A stretch of DNA of 64,000 nucleotides from Lachnospiraceae bacterium (GCA_016285575.1 JAEEQX010000002.1:1-64000), one strand, 5' to 3'. Shown: positions 26,264 through 36,434, counted from the first letter of the stretch. The notes: generated by a model not told the origin, from the sequence alone. Numbers and translations: made by a program.

Positions 26264-29065
26264 ATGGATCTGGAACAGGAAAAGAAACCGACCGGTTATA
26301 AGAAGATAAGATATTTTCTTATAATCGAAAATGTGCTGGTAATACTGGCATTTTTGTTGTTTGCGGTCGGTGTATATTATATATTCACTTTTAATTCTTT
26401 CACGTGGTTTGCACTTGCTTATTTTTTCCTTGGTGGTGCATTCTTCTTATTTGGTGTAACCATTGCTTACAAGATGGTTAAGGCCTTTCAGAGAGATGAT
26501 TTACCCGTATATATTAATATGACTGAATCCGATGATGTAGATCCCGAGACCGGTCTGCCTTATTTTGATTCATTTACAACAGCTGCTGAATCACAGCTGG
26601 TTATTTCCATGTCCGATCTTTATCTTGCATCTTTTGAGATTGAAGGTCTTGAGCACTTAAGACACTTTGTCGGTTATCAAAAAGCAGCCGATACCATGGC
26701 TGAGATTGGTAATGTATTCAAGATGTATCAAAAGAAGATGGGTGAGAGATACGTTACCCTTGGATGTAAGTCAGGACATGAATTCGTAGTCATGACCAAT
26801 GAGGTTGAGTTTAAGGATATTCAAAAGTACTTAAACAACATCATGGTTGAGATTAACGAGATACTTCTTAAACTTCCGACAACCGAGAACTTCTCTGTAT
26901 ATTGCGGATATTCTTCCACACAACAAGGTAAGCTTATAGAAGATATCATTCAGCATACGAACTTTGCCGTTATGGAAGCGGCTATGTTCAAAAAGAGAGA
27001 GCCTCATTATTTCTCTCATGATGCATTCAGACGTCAGGAAACTGAATATATCAAGGACGATAAGATTAGAAAGATTCTTGACGGCAATGAGCTTCAGTAC
27101 AATTTCCAGCCCATCGTATCAGCTAAGACAGGTAAGATTTTTGCTTATGAAGCACTTATGCGTACCAACAAGGAAGTTGGCTTCTCACCTACAGACGTAC
27201 TTGAGTTGGCAGAGCGCCAGGACAGACTCTACGAAGTAGAGCATTATACATTCTACAATGTTATTAAGATAATGCATGAGAATGCCAAGTTATTCGAAGA
27301 CCGTAAGCTTTTTATTAACTCCATTCCTACTGTTATCATCAAGGAAGATGAGTTCAATAATCTTCATGCTCAGTATAAGGATGTCATGAAGAATCTTGTT
27401 ATCGAGATTACTGAGAACGGTATGCAGTCCGAAGACTCCTGTGAGATGGTACATAAGTACATGAAGAAGTCAGGTTGCGAACTTGCTCTCGATGATTACG
27501 GTACAGGTTATTCCAACGCATCAACACTTCTTAATAACTCACCTCATTACCTCAAGGTCGATCATTCGATTATCATGGGTATTGATACGGACTCCAAGAA
27601 ACAGCAGATTGTACAGAATGTCATTTCATTCGGTAATAACCATAACATGAAGATTCTTGCAGAAGGTGTTGAGACTGCAGACGAACTTCAGATGGTTATT
27701 CAGCTTGGATGTCATCTCATCCAGGGCTTCTATACCGGTAAGCCCAGTATGCAGATAGTTGAGGCTGTTAGTCCCGAGGTAGAAGAAGAGATTATGGCTA
27801 TTAACTTGAAGCTCGCTAAACTTGCACTTGAGAATAAGTCATACACACCCGGCAATTTTGAGACTATATCACTTATTAACCTTGCTCTTGATTTTTACTC
27901 AACTATTATTATCGAGCAGCCTTCGGTTAATCTGGTTGGATTAAAGAATAAAAAAGAAGTTAATATGACAATCAAGATACCTGATAATGTCGAGACTGTC
28001 ATTAACATAAAAGATGTCAATGTGAGAGGACGTAATAATCCCACAGTTGATATCGGTGAGAATTGTAATGTTACACTTTTACTTGAGGGCAACAACATAT
28101 TCTCTTACGAGGGTATCAGAGTTCCTTCATCATCAAGTCTTACAATTCAGGGTAAGGGTAATCTTACTATAAGAGTTGATCATACCAACGGTATCGGTAT
28201 CGGTACAGGTTCTGATGATAAGACACCTTACGGTAATATCTGTTTCGAAGGTTCAGGTACTCTTAGAGTCGAAGCTAACTCCGATCAGGCTATTGCAATC
28301 GGTGGTGCACTTGCTAATGAAGAGTCCAAGATTAAGCTTGATTCCGGTACGGTTGAGATTATCGTTAACGGTTCCAAGACAGTGGGTATCGGTTCATACA
28401 ACGGATATACGGATATCATAGTTAACCAGACACATGTTGCCCTGTCATCCTCAGGTGCCAAGGCAATCGGTATCGGTTCCATAGAAGGTAAGGTTAATAT
28501 CAATGTAAGTGCGGATGTTGAGATTGATGCATCCGGTAGCCAGGCTGCTGCGATTGGTTCGCTTATACTTGGTAAAGGTAATATCTGCATTAACTCAGGC
28601 TTCGTATCATGTAATGTACATTCTATGAAGGGTATGGGTATCGGTGCTATGGATGGTGATATGGATATTATCTCATCCGCTGAGCAGGTATTCGTATATG
28701 TTGAAGGTACAGATGTTGGTGGTATCGGTACATACCACGGTACAGGTATTACGAAGATTCACTCAGGTGCGGTTAAGGTAGTTCTTCTTGCAGCTAATCC
28801 CGTATCGATGGGTGGTACCAAGGGCAAACTTGAGATTACAGGTGGTAACATACTTGCAGATCTTGCCAATTCACCCGATCCTGTTAACCAGTTTGATGTA
28901 CCGGTATTCAAGAAGACAATTTCGGATACAGAGATGTATTCCAAGAAGATTGAGACTGAAGAAGGTACATATCAGTACATGGCTACAGCATCCAAGTTGT
29001 TTGAAAACATATTTATCTACATACCTAAGTTCTGTAACGAACTTGACCCGGTTATCGATAAATAA
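26264..29065 (+). CDS. c-di-GMP phosphodiesterase (degenerate GGDEF-EAL) fused to a cytoplasmic beta-helix
   Basis: This 933-residue protein has two transmembrane helices (about 17-40 and 45-70). A degenerate GGDEF domain follows (SGHEF at about 170, so no cyclase activity expected). An EAL domain follows, with all key residues visible: YEALMR near 295, FINSIP, EITENG near 382, LDDYGTGYS near 410, LKVD near 430, AEGVET near 466 and QGFYTGKP. From about 560 to 865 a right-handed beta-helix-like repeat region carries eight G-I-G-type turns about 28 residues apart (GIGIGTG, AIAIGGA, VGIGSY, AIGIGSI, AAAIGSL, GMGIGAM, GGIGTY, SMGGT). It resembles carbohydrate-binding solenoid domains normally found outside cells, yet the topology puts it in the cytoplasm. 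Confidence 0.85.
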   Translation: MDLEQEKKPTGYKKIRYFLIIENVLVILAFLLFAVGVYYIFTFNSFTWFALAYFFLGGAFFLFGVTIAYKMVKAFQRDDLPVYINMTESDDVDPETGLPYFDSFTTAAESQLVISMSDLYLASFEIEGLEHLRHFVGYQKAADTMAEIGNVFKMYQKKMGERYVTLGCKSGHEFVVMTNEVEFKDIQKYLNNIMVEINEILLKLPTTENFSVYCGYSSTQQGKLIEDIIQHTNFAVMEAAMFKKREPHYFSHDAFRRQETEYIKDDKIRKILDGNELQYNFQPIVSAKTGKIFAYEALMRTNKEVGFSPTDVLELAERQDRLYEVEHYTFYNVIKIMHENAKLFEDRKLFINSIPTVIIKEDEFNNLHAQYKDVMKNLVIEITENGMQSEDSCEMVHKYMKKSGCELALDDYGTGYSNASTLLNNSPHYLKVDHSIIMGIDTDSKKQQIVQNVISFGNNHNMKILAEGVETADELQMVIQLGCHLIQGFYTGKPSMQIVEAVSPEVEEEIMAINLKLAKLALENKSYTPGNFETISLINLALDFYSTIIIEQPSVNLVGLKNKKEVNMTIKIPDNVETVINIKDVNVRGRNNPTVDIGENCNVTLLLEGNNIFSYEGIRVPSSSSLTIQGKGNLTIRVDHTNGIGIGTGSDDKTPYGNICFEGSGTLRVEANSDQAIAIGGALANEESKIKLDSGTVEIIVNGSKTVGIGSYNGYTDIIVNQTHVALSSSGAKAIGIGSIEGKVNINVSADVEIDASGSQAAAIGSLILGKGNICINSGFVSCNVHSMKGMGIGAMDGDMDIISSAEQVFVYVEGTDVGGIGTYHGTGITKIHSGAVKVVLLAANPVSMGGTKGKLEITGGNILADLANSPDPVNQFDVPVFKKTISDTEMYSKKIETEEGTYQYMATASKLFENIFIYIPKFCNELDPVIDK

Positions 29066-29083
29066 AGAATAATAATACTAAAA

Positions 29084-29109
29084 CGGAGAGAGCAATCTCT
29101 CCGCTTTTT
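29084..29109 (+). terminator. Terminator after the EAL/beta-helix gene
   Basis: Stem CGGAGAGA (29084-29091) and TCTCTCCG (29096-29103) has a GCAA tetraloop and is followed by CTTTTT. It lies only 15 bases before the next start codon, so readthrough may feed the peptidase gene. Confidence 0.88.
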
Positions 29110-29123
29110 GAAGGAGAAAGCAT

Positions 29124-32042
29124 TTGAAAAGAATAGAAGATATATCTGCTTACGAAGTAATAGAGCATAAGTTTTTAAAAGATATCAATTCTGATTCATA
29201 TTTATTAAGACATAAAAAGACAGGAGCCAGAGTGGCTCTTATGCCTAATGAAGATGATAATAAGGTTTTTTATATCGGATTCAGAACACCGCCTACAGAT
29301 TCAACCGGTGTTGCTCATATCGTTGAGCATACAGTTCTTTGCGGTTCGGATAAATATCCCATCAAGGATCCTTTTGTGGAATTATGTAAGGGAAGCCTTA
29401 ATACCTTTCTCAACGCAATGACTTTCCCTGATAAGACCGTATATCCCGTTGCGAGCTGCAATGATTTTGATTTTCAAAATCTTATGGATGTATATCTTGA
29501 TGCGGTTTTTCATCCCAATATCTACAAAGAAGAAAAGATCTTCATGCAGGAAGGTTGGCACTATGAGTTAGAGAATAAGGATGATGACTTAAAGATTAAC
29601 GGTGTCGTATATTCTGAGATGAAGGGCGCTTTTTCTGACCCTGATGATATTATCGAAAGACGTATTATGAATGAGGTCTTTCCTGATACACCTTATGGCG
29701 TTGAATCAGGTGGAGATCCTGATGTAATACCTGAACTAACTTATGAGAATTTCCTTGATTTTCATTCAAGATATTATCATCCTTCCAACAGTTATATATA
29801 CCTTTACGGTAATGCTGATATGGCTGAGAAGCTTGAATATATTGACAGAGAGTATCTCTCTAAGTATGAGTTAAAAACTGTTGATTCTACCATCAAGAGA
29901 CAAGCTGCTTTTGAAAGAAGAGTGGAGAGTGTCGTTGAATATCCCATTACTGAGGATGAGGACGAAGAAGATAAGACATATCTTAATATGACATTCTGTC
30001 TTGGAGATTATAAGGACAAGGAATTACCCATCGTTCTCAGAGCATTCGAGTATGCCTTTTCCGGCAATCCTGCAGCGCCTCTTCGTAAAGCACTCTTGGA
30101 GGCAGGTATCGGAGATGAAGTATATGCATCTTCTGATTGTTCCCTTATGCAGAATATGTTTGGATTCTATGCTAAGGGAGCTAATGCGTCTGATAAGGAA
30201 AAGTTCGTAGAGATAATTGAAAAAGAATTACATAGAAGTTTCGAAGAAGGGTTTGACAAAAATTCATTATTATCATTTTTAACAAGAGAAGAATTCAAGT
30301 ATAGAGAAGCTGATTTTGGACGTATACCCAAGGGATTGGCATATGGAATAGACTTACTTGATTCTTGGTTATATGATGACGCTCTTGCTTTTTATCATAT
30401 CGAATGTCTTGAGACATACAGATTCTTAAAAGAAGCCATTAAAGATGGTTATTTTGAGAAGATGCTTAAGAAGTATTTTATCGACAATACACATTGCGTT
30501 GTCGTAACAGGCCTTCCTAAGAAAGGACTTACTCTTGTTAAAGATAAAGAGCTTGAAGAAAAGCTTGCCAATATCAAGAAGGGTATGTCTGACAAAGATA
30601 TCGAAAAGATAATCAATGACACCAAGGCTCTTAGGGAATATCAGGAAGCAGAAGATTCTATAGAGGATCTTGAAAAGATTAAATTACTCAAAGTATCTGA
30701 TATCAAAAAAGAGATTAAAACTTCCAAGAATTCTCTTTCTGAGATTGATGGAGTCAAGATTCTTAGGCAGGATATTTATACTCAGGGTATTGCTTATCTG
30801 ACTCTGTATTTTGACATATCAAAACTCGATTCATCGGATTATAAGTATGTATCAGTTCTTTCCAGTGTACTAGGCAGAATGGATACCAAGGATAGAACAT
30901 ATGGTGAGATATCCGATGATATCAAGCTTTACACCGGCGGACTTAATATGTCATCGAGCAATCTTAAGAATGTAAAGACTGATGAGATTATCTCCAACTT
31001 CGAAGTGAATGTTAAGTTCTTATATGAGAAAAAAGAACTCGTATTTGACTTACTTAAAAAGATAATCACAGAGAGTATATTTGATGACGAAGAAAAGATT
31101 CGTGAATACATAGCTGAGATGCGTTCAGTGGGTGAGAGTATGCTTATCTCTGCGCCTCACTCGGCTGCTCTTACAAGATCGGTATCTTATTTTGATCGTT
31201 CATTTGCTTTAAACGATGCGGCTACAGGTATCGAAGCAGTTAGATTCATCAAGGACCTTGATGAGCATATAGATGAAAATGTAAAAGAGATATCTGATAG
31301 ATTACTTGGTTTATGCAAGAAGATATTCAGAAAAGAAAATCTCTTTATCAATCTTATATCTCCCAAGGATAAGCAAGATATTCTTAACGATGAACTAAAA
31401 AAACTTATCAATAACCTCTTTACCGAAGAAGTTAAAAAGAGTGAGAATGATATAGTATGCAACAAGGGCAATGAAGCATTTGTATTCCCCGGACAGGTTC
31501 AATATGTTGCTTTGTCGGGAGAGTATAAGAGTAAGGGCTATAAGTACACAGGTGCATTTAATGTACTTAAGACAATACTTGGATATGATTACCTTTGGAA
31601 TAATGTCAGAGTTAAAGGTGGAGCTTATGGATGTTTTGCCAGCTTTTCTAGAAACGGATTATGCTCGATAGTATCGTATAGAGATCCTCATCTTAACAAT
31701 ACTCTTAAGATATACAGAGAATTATCTGATTTTCTTGAGAATTTTGAGTGCTCTGACAGACAGATGAATCAATACATAATCGGTGCGATATCGGATATCG
31801 ATCTGCCCCAGACGCCTTCGATTGAAGGAAAGACCAATTGCATATATTATCTTACATCTTATGATGATGCTGACAGACAGCGTGTAAGAGATGAGATATT
31901 ATCATGTGACGCATCAGCAATATCAGCTCTTGGCAAACTTATCAGGGCTTCTTTTGAAACAGAGAATATATGCGTTATAGGTTCCGAAAAGAAGATAAAA
32001 GACAATTCCGGTATGTTCGATTCGGTTACAAATTTAATATAA
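29124..32042 (+). CDS. M16C zinc metallopeptidase (presequence-protease type)
   Basis: This 972-residue insulinase-superfamily peptidase degrades peptides inside a closed chamber. The inverted zinc motif HIVEH (HxxEH) is at about residues 64-68 in STGVAHIVEHTVLCGSDKYP. The downstream Glu ligand lies in the YSEMKGAF region (about 164-171). The second half carries an inactive M16 domain and the family's C-terminal region with GGAYGCFASF. The length fits PreP/CYM1-type proteins. There is no signal peptide, so it is cytoplasmic. The start is TTG 29124 with AAGGAG upstream. Confidence 0.92.
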   Translation: MKRIEDISAYEVIEHKFLKDINSDSYLLRHKKTGARVALMPNEDDNKVFYIGFRTPPTDSTGVAHIVEHTVLCGSDKYPIKDPFVELCKGSLNTFLNAMTFPDKTVYPVASCNDFDFQNLMDVYLDAVFHPNIYKEEKIFMQEGWHYELENKDDDLKINGVVYSEMKGAFSDPDDIIERRIMNEVFPDTPYGVESGGDPDVIPELTYENFLDFHSRYYHPSNSYIYLYGNADMAEKLEYIDREYLSKYELKTVDSTIKRQAAFERRVESVVEYPITEDEDEEDKTYLNMTFCLGDYKDKELPIVLRAFEYAFSGNPAAPLRKALLEAGIGDEVYASSDCSLMQNMFGFYAKGANASDKEKFVEIIEKELHRSFEEGFDKNSLLSFLTREEFKYREADFGRIPKGLAYGIDLLDSWLYDDALAFYHIECLETYRFLKEAIKDGYFEKMLKKYFIDNTHCVVVTGLPKKGLTLVKDKELEEKLANIKKGMSDKDIEKIINDTKALREYQEAEDSIEDLEKIKLLKVSDIKKEIKTSKNSLSEIDGVKILRQDIYTQGIAYLTLYFDISKLDSSDYKYVSVLSSVLGRMDTKDRTYGEISDDIKLYTGGLNMSSSNLKNVKTDEIISNFEVNVKFLYEKKELVFDLLKKIITESIFDDEEKIREYIAEMRSVGESMLISAPHSAALTRSVSYFDRSFALNDAATGIEAVRFIKDLDEHIDENVKEISDRLLGLCKKIFRKENLFINLISPKDKQDILNDELKKLINNLFTEEVKKSENDIVCNKGNEAFVFPGQVQYVALSGEYKSKGYKYTGAFNVLKTILGYDYLWNNVRVKGGAYGCFASFSRNGLCSIVSYRDPHLNNTLKIYRELSDFLENFECSDRQMNQYIIGAISDIDLPQTPSIEGKTNCIYYLTSYDDADRQRVRDEILSCDASAISALGKLIRASFETENICVIGSEKKIKDNSGMFDSVTNLI

Positions 32043-32161
32043 AGTATTTGCTATAAAAACAAAAAAATAGAATTAAATATTTTTTGATATTTTTCCATAA
32101 ATATCAGTTAGGTCTTTCGTATCCTTATCAGAACAGTTAAAAGTTCATGGAGGGATCAAAT
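32043..32161. other. AT-rich gap before the DUF4349 lipoprotein gene
   Basis: This 119-base gap has no ORF. A weak AT-only hairpin (AAATAT at 32075-32080 and ATATTT at 32087-32092, then TT) might terminate the peptidase transcript. I see no convincing promoter pair. Confidence 0.3.
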
Positions 32162-33322
32162 ATGAAAAACTTAACTTACAAGAAATTATTTAAACTTTCA
32201 GCAGTTACGTTATCAGCAATTTCGGCATTATCATTATGTGCTTGTGGAAGAGGAACCGCTTATTACGGTAAGAATGGTGTACAGGCTGCAGCAGCTCCTT
32301 CATCGATGGAAAGTAATGCGGGAGCCGGTTATTATGACGAGCCGTCTTATTATGATGATTATGATTATTATGATTACGAAGCGGCAGCTGAAGAAGATTA
32401 TGGTTATACTACCAATGTTAACGGTGGTGGAGATGCGGGACTTACTTCAACACAGATTGAAGCAAGTGTAGCTGCTAACAGAAAACTCATCAAGACAGTT
32501 AACATGTCTATTGAGACTATCGCATTTAATGAGTTCATCAATAACCTTCAGAATGAAGTTAATAAATGCGGCGGTTACATCGAGTATGAGTATTCATACA
32601 ACGGTAGTGCTTACAACCAGGATAACTTTACTAATAAGAATGCTACATATACAATTAGAATTCCCGACAGCAAACTTGATTCATTCGTAGGTGCTGTATC
32701 AGGTCTTGCAAGTGTAACAGATAAGACTACATCAACAGAAGATATCACTCTCAACTATGTTGATACAGAGAGTAAGAAAGAGATGTACGAAGCTGAGCAG
32801 GAAAGCCTCATGGCACTTCTTGAGAAGGCTGAATCAATCGAGGATATCACATATCTTACACAGAGACTTACAGAGATCAGATACAATATCGAATCAATGG
32901 AAAGCAAGCTTCGTGTATATGATGACCTTACAGATTATGCTACAGTTAATATCAATGTAACTGAAGTAAAAGTTCTTACACCTACTGTAGTAGAAGAAAA
33001 GACACTTTCTCAGGAAATGAAGGAAGGCTTCGAACAGAGCGTTGGCGATGTAATCAATGGTATTAAGCATAGCTTTGCCAGATTCGTCATCAGACTTCCT
33101 TATTTAATCAGAACACTTGTTATCTTAGCAATCATCGGTGGTATTATCTTTGCAATAGTTAGAATTATCATCGCAATTGTTAAGAAGCAGAACAAGAAGT
33201 ACAGAGATGCTTACGAAGCTAAGAAGAAAGAAATAGAAGAAGAAAAGAAAAAGGCTGAGGGAAAGAAGGCTGAAGAAAAGAAAGCCGAAGAAGCCAAGAA
33301 AGTAGAAGAGAAAAAAGATTAA
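32162..33322 (+). CDS. DUF4349 domain lipoprotein
   Basis: This 386-residue protein starts with a basic signal peptide and a lipobox ending LCAC at about residues 28-31, so it is probably a lipoprotein. A low-complexity Tyr/Asp-rich stretch follows (about 57-85). The DUF4349 domain (about 105-285) includes ASVAANRKLIKTVNMSIET and a coiled segment, and one transmembrane helix (about 310-335) follows. It ends in a Lys/Glu/Ala-rich helical cytoplasmic tail. Function is unknown; DUF4349 proteins are cell-surface. ATG 32162 is chosen because GGAGGG lies just upstream. It overlaps era by one base, an odd pairing of a surface protein with a ribosome-assembly GTPase. Confidence 0.82.
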   Translation: MKNLTYKKLFKLSAVTLSAISALSLCACGRGTAYYGKNGVQAAAAPSSMESNAGAGYYDEPSYYDDYDYYDYEAAAEEDYGYTTNVNGGGDAGLTSTQIEASVAANRKLIKTVNMSIETIAFNEFINNLQNEVNKCGGYIEYEYSYNGSAYNQDNFTNKNATYTIRIPDSKLDSFVGAVSGLASVTDKTTSTEDITLNYVDTESKKEMYEAEQESLMALLEKAESIEDITYLTQRLTEIRYNIESMESKLRVYDDLTDYATVNINVTEVKVLTPTVVEEKTLSQEMKEGFEQSVGDVINGIKHSFARFVIRLPYLIRTLVILAIIGGIIFAIVRIIIAIVKKQNKKYRDAYEAKKKEIEEEKKKAEGKKAEEKKAEEAKKVEEKKD

Positions 33323-34233
33323 TGAGTGAAAAAACCAAGTCAGGATTTGTATCGATAATCGGAAGACCCAATGTAGGCAAGAGTACATTGATGAATAAGA
33401 TAATAGGTCAAAAGATTGCGATAACTTCCAGTAAGCCCCAGACCACAAGAACCAAGATATCTACGGTTTACACCAAGGGCAATACCCAGATGGTATTCGT
33501 AGATACACCAGGGCTTCACAAGGCTAAGAACAAGCTCGGTGCCAATATGGTATCGACAGCAAAAAGATCTTTTAATGAATCAGATGTCTGCCTCTATCTA
33601 ATAGAGGCGGACACCTATATAGGAGAGCAGGATGAAAACATCCTGTCTCTTTTGCGTACTGTGGACATACCGGTAATACTTGTTATTAACAAGATTGATA
33701 AGGTTGAAAAAGTTAAAGTATTTGAGACTATTGAAGTCTTTTCCAAGCAGGGAAACTTCGCAGAAGTTGTTCCTTTATCGGCTAAGAATGGTAAGAACAT
33801 AGATACACTTTTGGAAGTTGTTGAAAAATATATTCCCGAAGGTCCTTTCTATTATGACCCTGAGACTCTGACAGATCAGCCAGAGAGACAGATAGTTGGA
33901 GAGATAGTCAGAGAGAAATGCTTAAGATGTCTTGGAGACGAAATCCCTCATGGCATTGCAGTGACTATTGAGAGCATGAAGTTTAATAAGGGTGCAGTAG
34001 ATATCGATGCAAGTATTATATGCGAGAGAGAATCCCATAAGGGTATGATTATCGGTAAGGGCGCATCCAAGATAAAAGAGATTGGTTCCAAGGCAAGAAT
34101 CGATATCGAAAAGATGCTTGATAAAAAAGTCAATCTTAAGCTTTTTGTTAAGATAAAAGAAAACTGGAGAGATTCAGATTACATGCTTAAGAACTTTGGA
34201 TTTATTGGCGACGAGAACGACGATTATGAGTAA
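33322..34233 (+). CDS. era: GTPase Era
   Basis: Era binds the 3' end of 16S rRNA and checks small-subunit assembly. It has 303 residues, the usual length. The GTPase domain shows G1 GRPNVGKSTLMN (about 14-25), switch PQTTRTKISTVY, G3 DTPGLH (about 61-66) and G4 NKID (about 122-125). A C-terminal KH domain has GMIIGKGASKIKEIGSKAR at about 242-260. It is translationally coupled to the upstream lipoprotein gene and to recO downstream (overlap eight bases). Confidence 0.97.
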   Translation: MSEKTKSGFVSIIGRPNVGKSTLMNKIIGQKIAITSSKPQTTRTKISTVYTKGNTQMVFVDTPGLHKAKNKLGANMVSTAKRSFNESDVCLYLIEADTYIGEQDENILSLLRTVDIPVILVINKIDKVEKVKVFETIEVFSKQGNFAEVVPLSAKNGKNIDTLLEVVEKYIPEGPFYYDPETLTDQPERQIVGEIVREKCLRCLGDEIPHGIAVTIESMKFNKGAVDIDASIICERESHKGMIIGKGASKIKEIGSKARIDIEKMLDKKVNLKLFVKIKENWRDSDYMLKNFGFIGDENDDYE

Positions 34234-34879
34234 TCCTGTTGATAATCTTTTGTCGGTAACCGGAATGGTTATTAAACAGGAACCGATAGGTGAATTCGAC
34301 AGAAGAGTGGTAATACTTACAAAAGAAAAAGGTAAGATATCCGTATTCGCCAAGGGCGCAAGAAGGCAGAACTCAACTCTTGCAGCCTGTTCCAATCCTT
34401 TTGCTTTTGGCAGATTCACTCTGTTCATAGGCAGAAACTCTTATTCGTTAAGAGAAGCGTACATAGACAATTATTTTGAAAACATGCGAAGCGATATCAA
34501 GATGGCTTACTTTGGTATGTATTTTCTTGAGATAGCTGATTATTATTCGAGAGAAAACATCGATGATGTTGATATGCTTCGTCTTTTATATCAGGGCGTC
34601 AGAGTATTGGAGAGTCCTGTGCATTCGCTCAAGTTCGTTAAGGCTGTATTCGAGATTAAGGCTATTCAGATTAATGGTGAACTTCCTCCCATTGATGAAA
34701 CTAAACATCATCCAAGTGTGGTTAAGGCTGTAAGATTCATATCGGAGTCGCCTGTAAATAAGGCTTTTTCATTCAAACTGTCAGAGGATTGTGAGAATGA
34801 ATTAATCTCATGGGCTACAGAAGTTTCGGCATTCACTTTTGATAAAAAGTTCACTTCACTTGAACTTCTTGATTTATAA
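34226..34879 (+). CDS. recO: DNA repair protein RecO, zinc motif absent
   Basis: RecO loads RecA and anneals strands in the RecFOR pathway. This 217-residue protein has the N-terminal OB fold with VIKQEPIGEFDRRVVILTKEKGK and VFAKGARRQNSTLAACSNPF at about residues 14-65. A helical C-terminal domain follows. The four-Cys zinc finger found in many Gram-positive RecO proteins is not visible: only two isolated Cys residues occur. The protein is also somewhat shorter than the usual 240-250. ATG 34226 lies inside era's end. era-recO adjacency is common in Firmicutes. Confidence 0.88.
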   Translation: MSNPVDNLLSVTGMVIKQEPIGEFDRRVVILTKEKGKISVFAKGARRQNSTLAACSNPFAFGRFTLFIGRNSYSLREAYIDNYFENMRSDIKMAYFGMYFLEIADYYSRENIDDVDMLRLLYQGVRVLESPVHSLKFVKAVFEIKAIQINGELPPIDETKHHPSVVKAVRFISESPVNKAFSFKLSEDCENELISWATEVSAFTFDKKFTSLELLDL

Positions 34880-34925
34880 TCCTAAACATAGATTTAATAT
34901 ATTATCTATTTACATATAAGTTTGC

Positions 34926-34954
34926 TTGAAAAATAACAAACTTGTATGTATAAT
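34926..34954 (+). promoter_or_regulatory. glyS promoter
   Basis: TTGAAA (34926-34931) and TATAAT (34949-34954) have exactly 17 bases between them. It is one of the best promoter matches in the window. Confidence 0.8.
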
Positions 34955-34961
34955 ACATTTT

Positions 34962-34988
34962 GCACTCTAACATAGATACTATGAGTGC
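34962..34988 (+). other. Hairpin in the glyS leader
   Basis: GCACT (34962-34966) and CATAG (34971-34975) pair with CTATG and AGTGC (34979-34988), with a 3-base loop and a 4-base bulge. It would sit at the 5' end of the glyS mRNA. The leader is too short (about 65 bases) for a T-box, so a stabilising stem is the simplest reading. Confidence 0.55.
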
Positions 34989-35025
34989 AGAAGTAATAAA
35001 CTAATTAGAACCCGGAGGATATTTT

Positions 35026-36423
35026 ATGGAAAAATCAATGGATAAAATTGTAGCATTGGCTAAAGGAAGAGGATTTATATATCCCGGGTCCGAAATCTAT
35101 GGCGGATTAGCTAACACATGGGATTACGGTAATCTCGGTGTAGAGCTTAAGAATAATGTTAAAAAAGCTTGGTGGCAGAAGTTCGTACAGGAGAATCCTT
35201 ACAACGTAGGTGTTGACTGTGCGATTCTTATGAACCCTCAGACATGGGTTGCTTCAGGACATCTTGGCGGATTCTCAGATCCCTTAATGGATTGTAAGCA
35301 GTGCCACGAGAGATTTAGAGCAGATAAGCTTATCGAAGATTTTGCAGACGAGAAGGGTATCAAGTTACCCAAGCCCATCGATGCATTTTCACAGGATGAG
35401 ATGATGGCATTCATTAAGGATAATGCTATTCCCTGTCCTACATGTGGTAAGCATGATTTTACAGATATCAGACAGTTCAACCTTATGTTCAAGACATTCC
35501 AGGGCGTTACTGAGGATGCAAAGAACACAGTATACTTAAGACCTGAGACTGCACAGGGTATTTTCGTTAACTTCAAGAATGTTCAGAGAACATCAAGAAA
35601 GAAAGTTCCCTTCGGTATCGGTCAGATTGGTAAGTCATTCAGAAACGAGATTACACCCGGTAACTTTACATTCAGAACAAGAGAGTTCGAACAGATGGAA
35701 CTTGAGTTCTTCTGTAAGCCCGGAACAGACCTTGAGTGGTTCCAGTACTGGAGAGGTTTCTGCCGTGACTGGTTATTAAGCCTTGGTATCAAGGAAGACG
35801 AGATGAGACTTCGTGACCATGATCCCGAAGAACTCTGCTTCTACTCCAAGGGTACTACAGATATCGAGTTCTTATTCCCCTTCGGATGGGGCGAGCTATG
35901 GGGTATCGCAGACAGAACAGATTACGACCTTACACAGCATCAGGAAGTATCCAAGCAGGATATGTCTTACTTTGATGATGAGACTAATGAGAAGTATATC
36001 CCTTATGTTGTTGAGCCTTCACTTGGTTGTGACAGAGTTGTACTTGCATTCCTTTGCGCAGCATACGACGAAGAGAATCTTGGTACAGAAGAGGCTCCTG
36101 ATATGAGAACTGTTATGAGATTCCATCCTGCGCTTGCACCTGTTAAGATTGGTGTGCTTCCTCTTTCCAAGAAGCTTAATGAAGGCGCAGAGAAGATCTT
36201 CACAGAACTTTCCAAGAAGTACAACTGTGAGTTCGATGACAGAGGAAATATCGGTAAGAGATACAGAAGACAGGATGAGATTGGTACACCTTTCTGCATC
36301 ACATATGACTTTGATTCCGAGACAGATAACTGCGTAACAGTCAGATTCCGTGATTCCATGGAACAGGAGAGAGTTGCAATCAGCGAACTCGATGCTTACT
36401 TCGCAGACAAATTCACTTTTTAA
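35026..36423 (+). CDS. glyS: Glycyl-tRNA synthetase (single-chain, alpha2 type)
   Basis: This class II synthetase charges tRNA-Gly. It is the homodimeric, eukaryote-like form, with 465 residues. Motifs include [21 protein letters not shown] (residues 11-31) and [16 protein letters not shown] (about 172-187). Motif 2, [20 protein letters not shown], lies at about 201-220, followed by [10 protein letters not shown]. Motif 3 is [16 protein letters not shown] near 326. A C-terminal anticodon-binding domain has [19 protein letters not shown]. Two CxxC pairs (CKQCH and CPTCG) may bind zinc in the insertion. GGAGG precedes ATG 35026. Confidence 0.96.
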   Translation: MEKSMDKIVALAKGRGFIYPGSEIYGGLANTWDYGNLGVELKNNVKKAWWQKFVQENPYNVGVDCAILMNPQTWVASGHLGGFSDPLMDCKQCHERFRADKLIEDFADEKGIKLPKPIDAFSQDEMMAFIKDNAIPCPTCGKHDFTDIRQFNLMFKTFQGVTEDAKNTVYLRPETAQGIFVNFKNVQRTSRKKVPFGIGQIGKSFRNEITPGNFTFRTREFEQMELEFFCKPGTDLEWFQYWRGFCRDWLLSLGIKEDEMRLRDHDPEELCFYSKGTTDIEFLFPFGWGELWGIADRTDYDLTQHQEVSKQDMSYFDDETNEKYIPYVVEPSLGCDRVVLAFLCAAYDEENLGTEEAPDMRTVMRFHPALAPVKIGVLPLSKKLNEGAEKIFTELSKKYNCEFDDRGNIGKRYRRQDEIGTPFCITYDFDSETDNCVTVRFRDSMEQERVAISELDAYFADKFTF

Positions 36424-36434
36424 TTGATAATCAA

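Noticed and set aside
28192..28820. Short regular repeats considered as CRISPR or DNA repeat array
   Set aside because: The periodicity is at protein level (G-I-G turns of a beta-helix); DNA copies are not identical.
34880..35025. T-box leader for glyS
   Set aside because: The leader after the promoter is only about 65 bases with one hairpin and no T-box motif.
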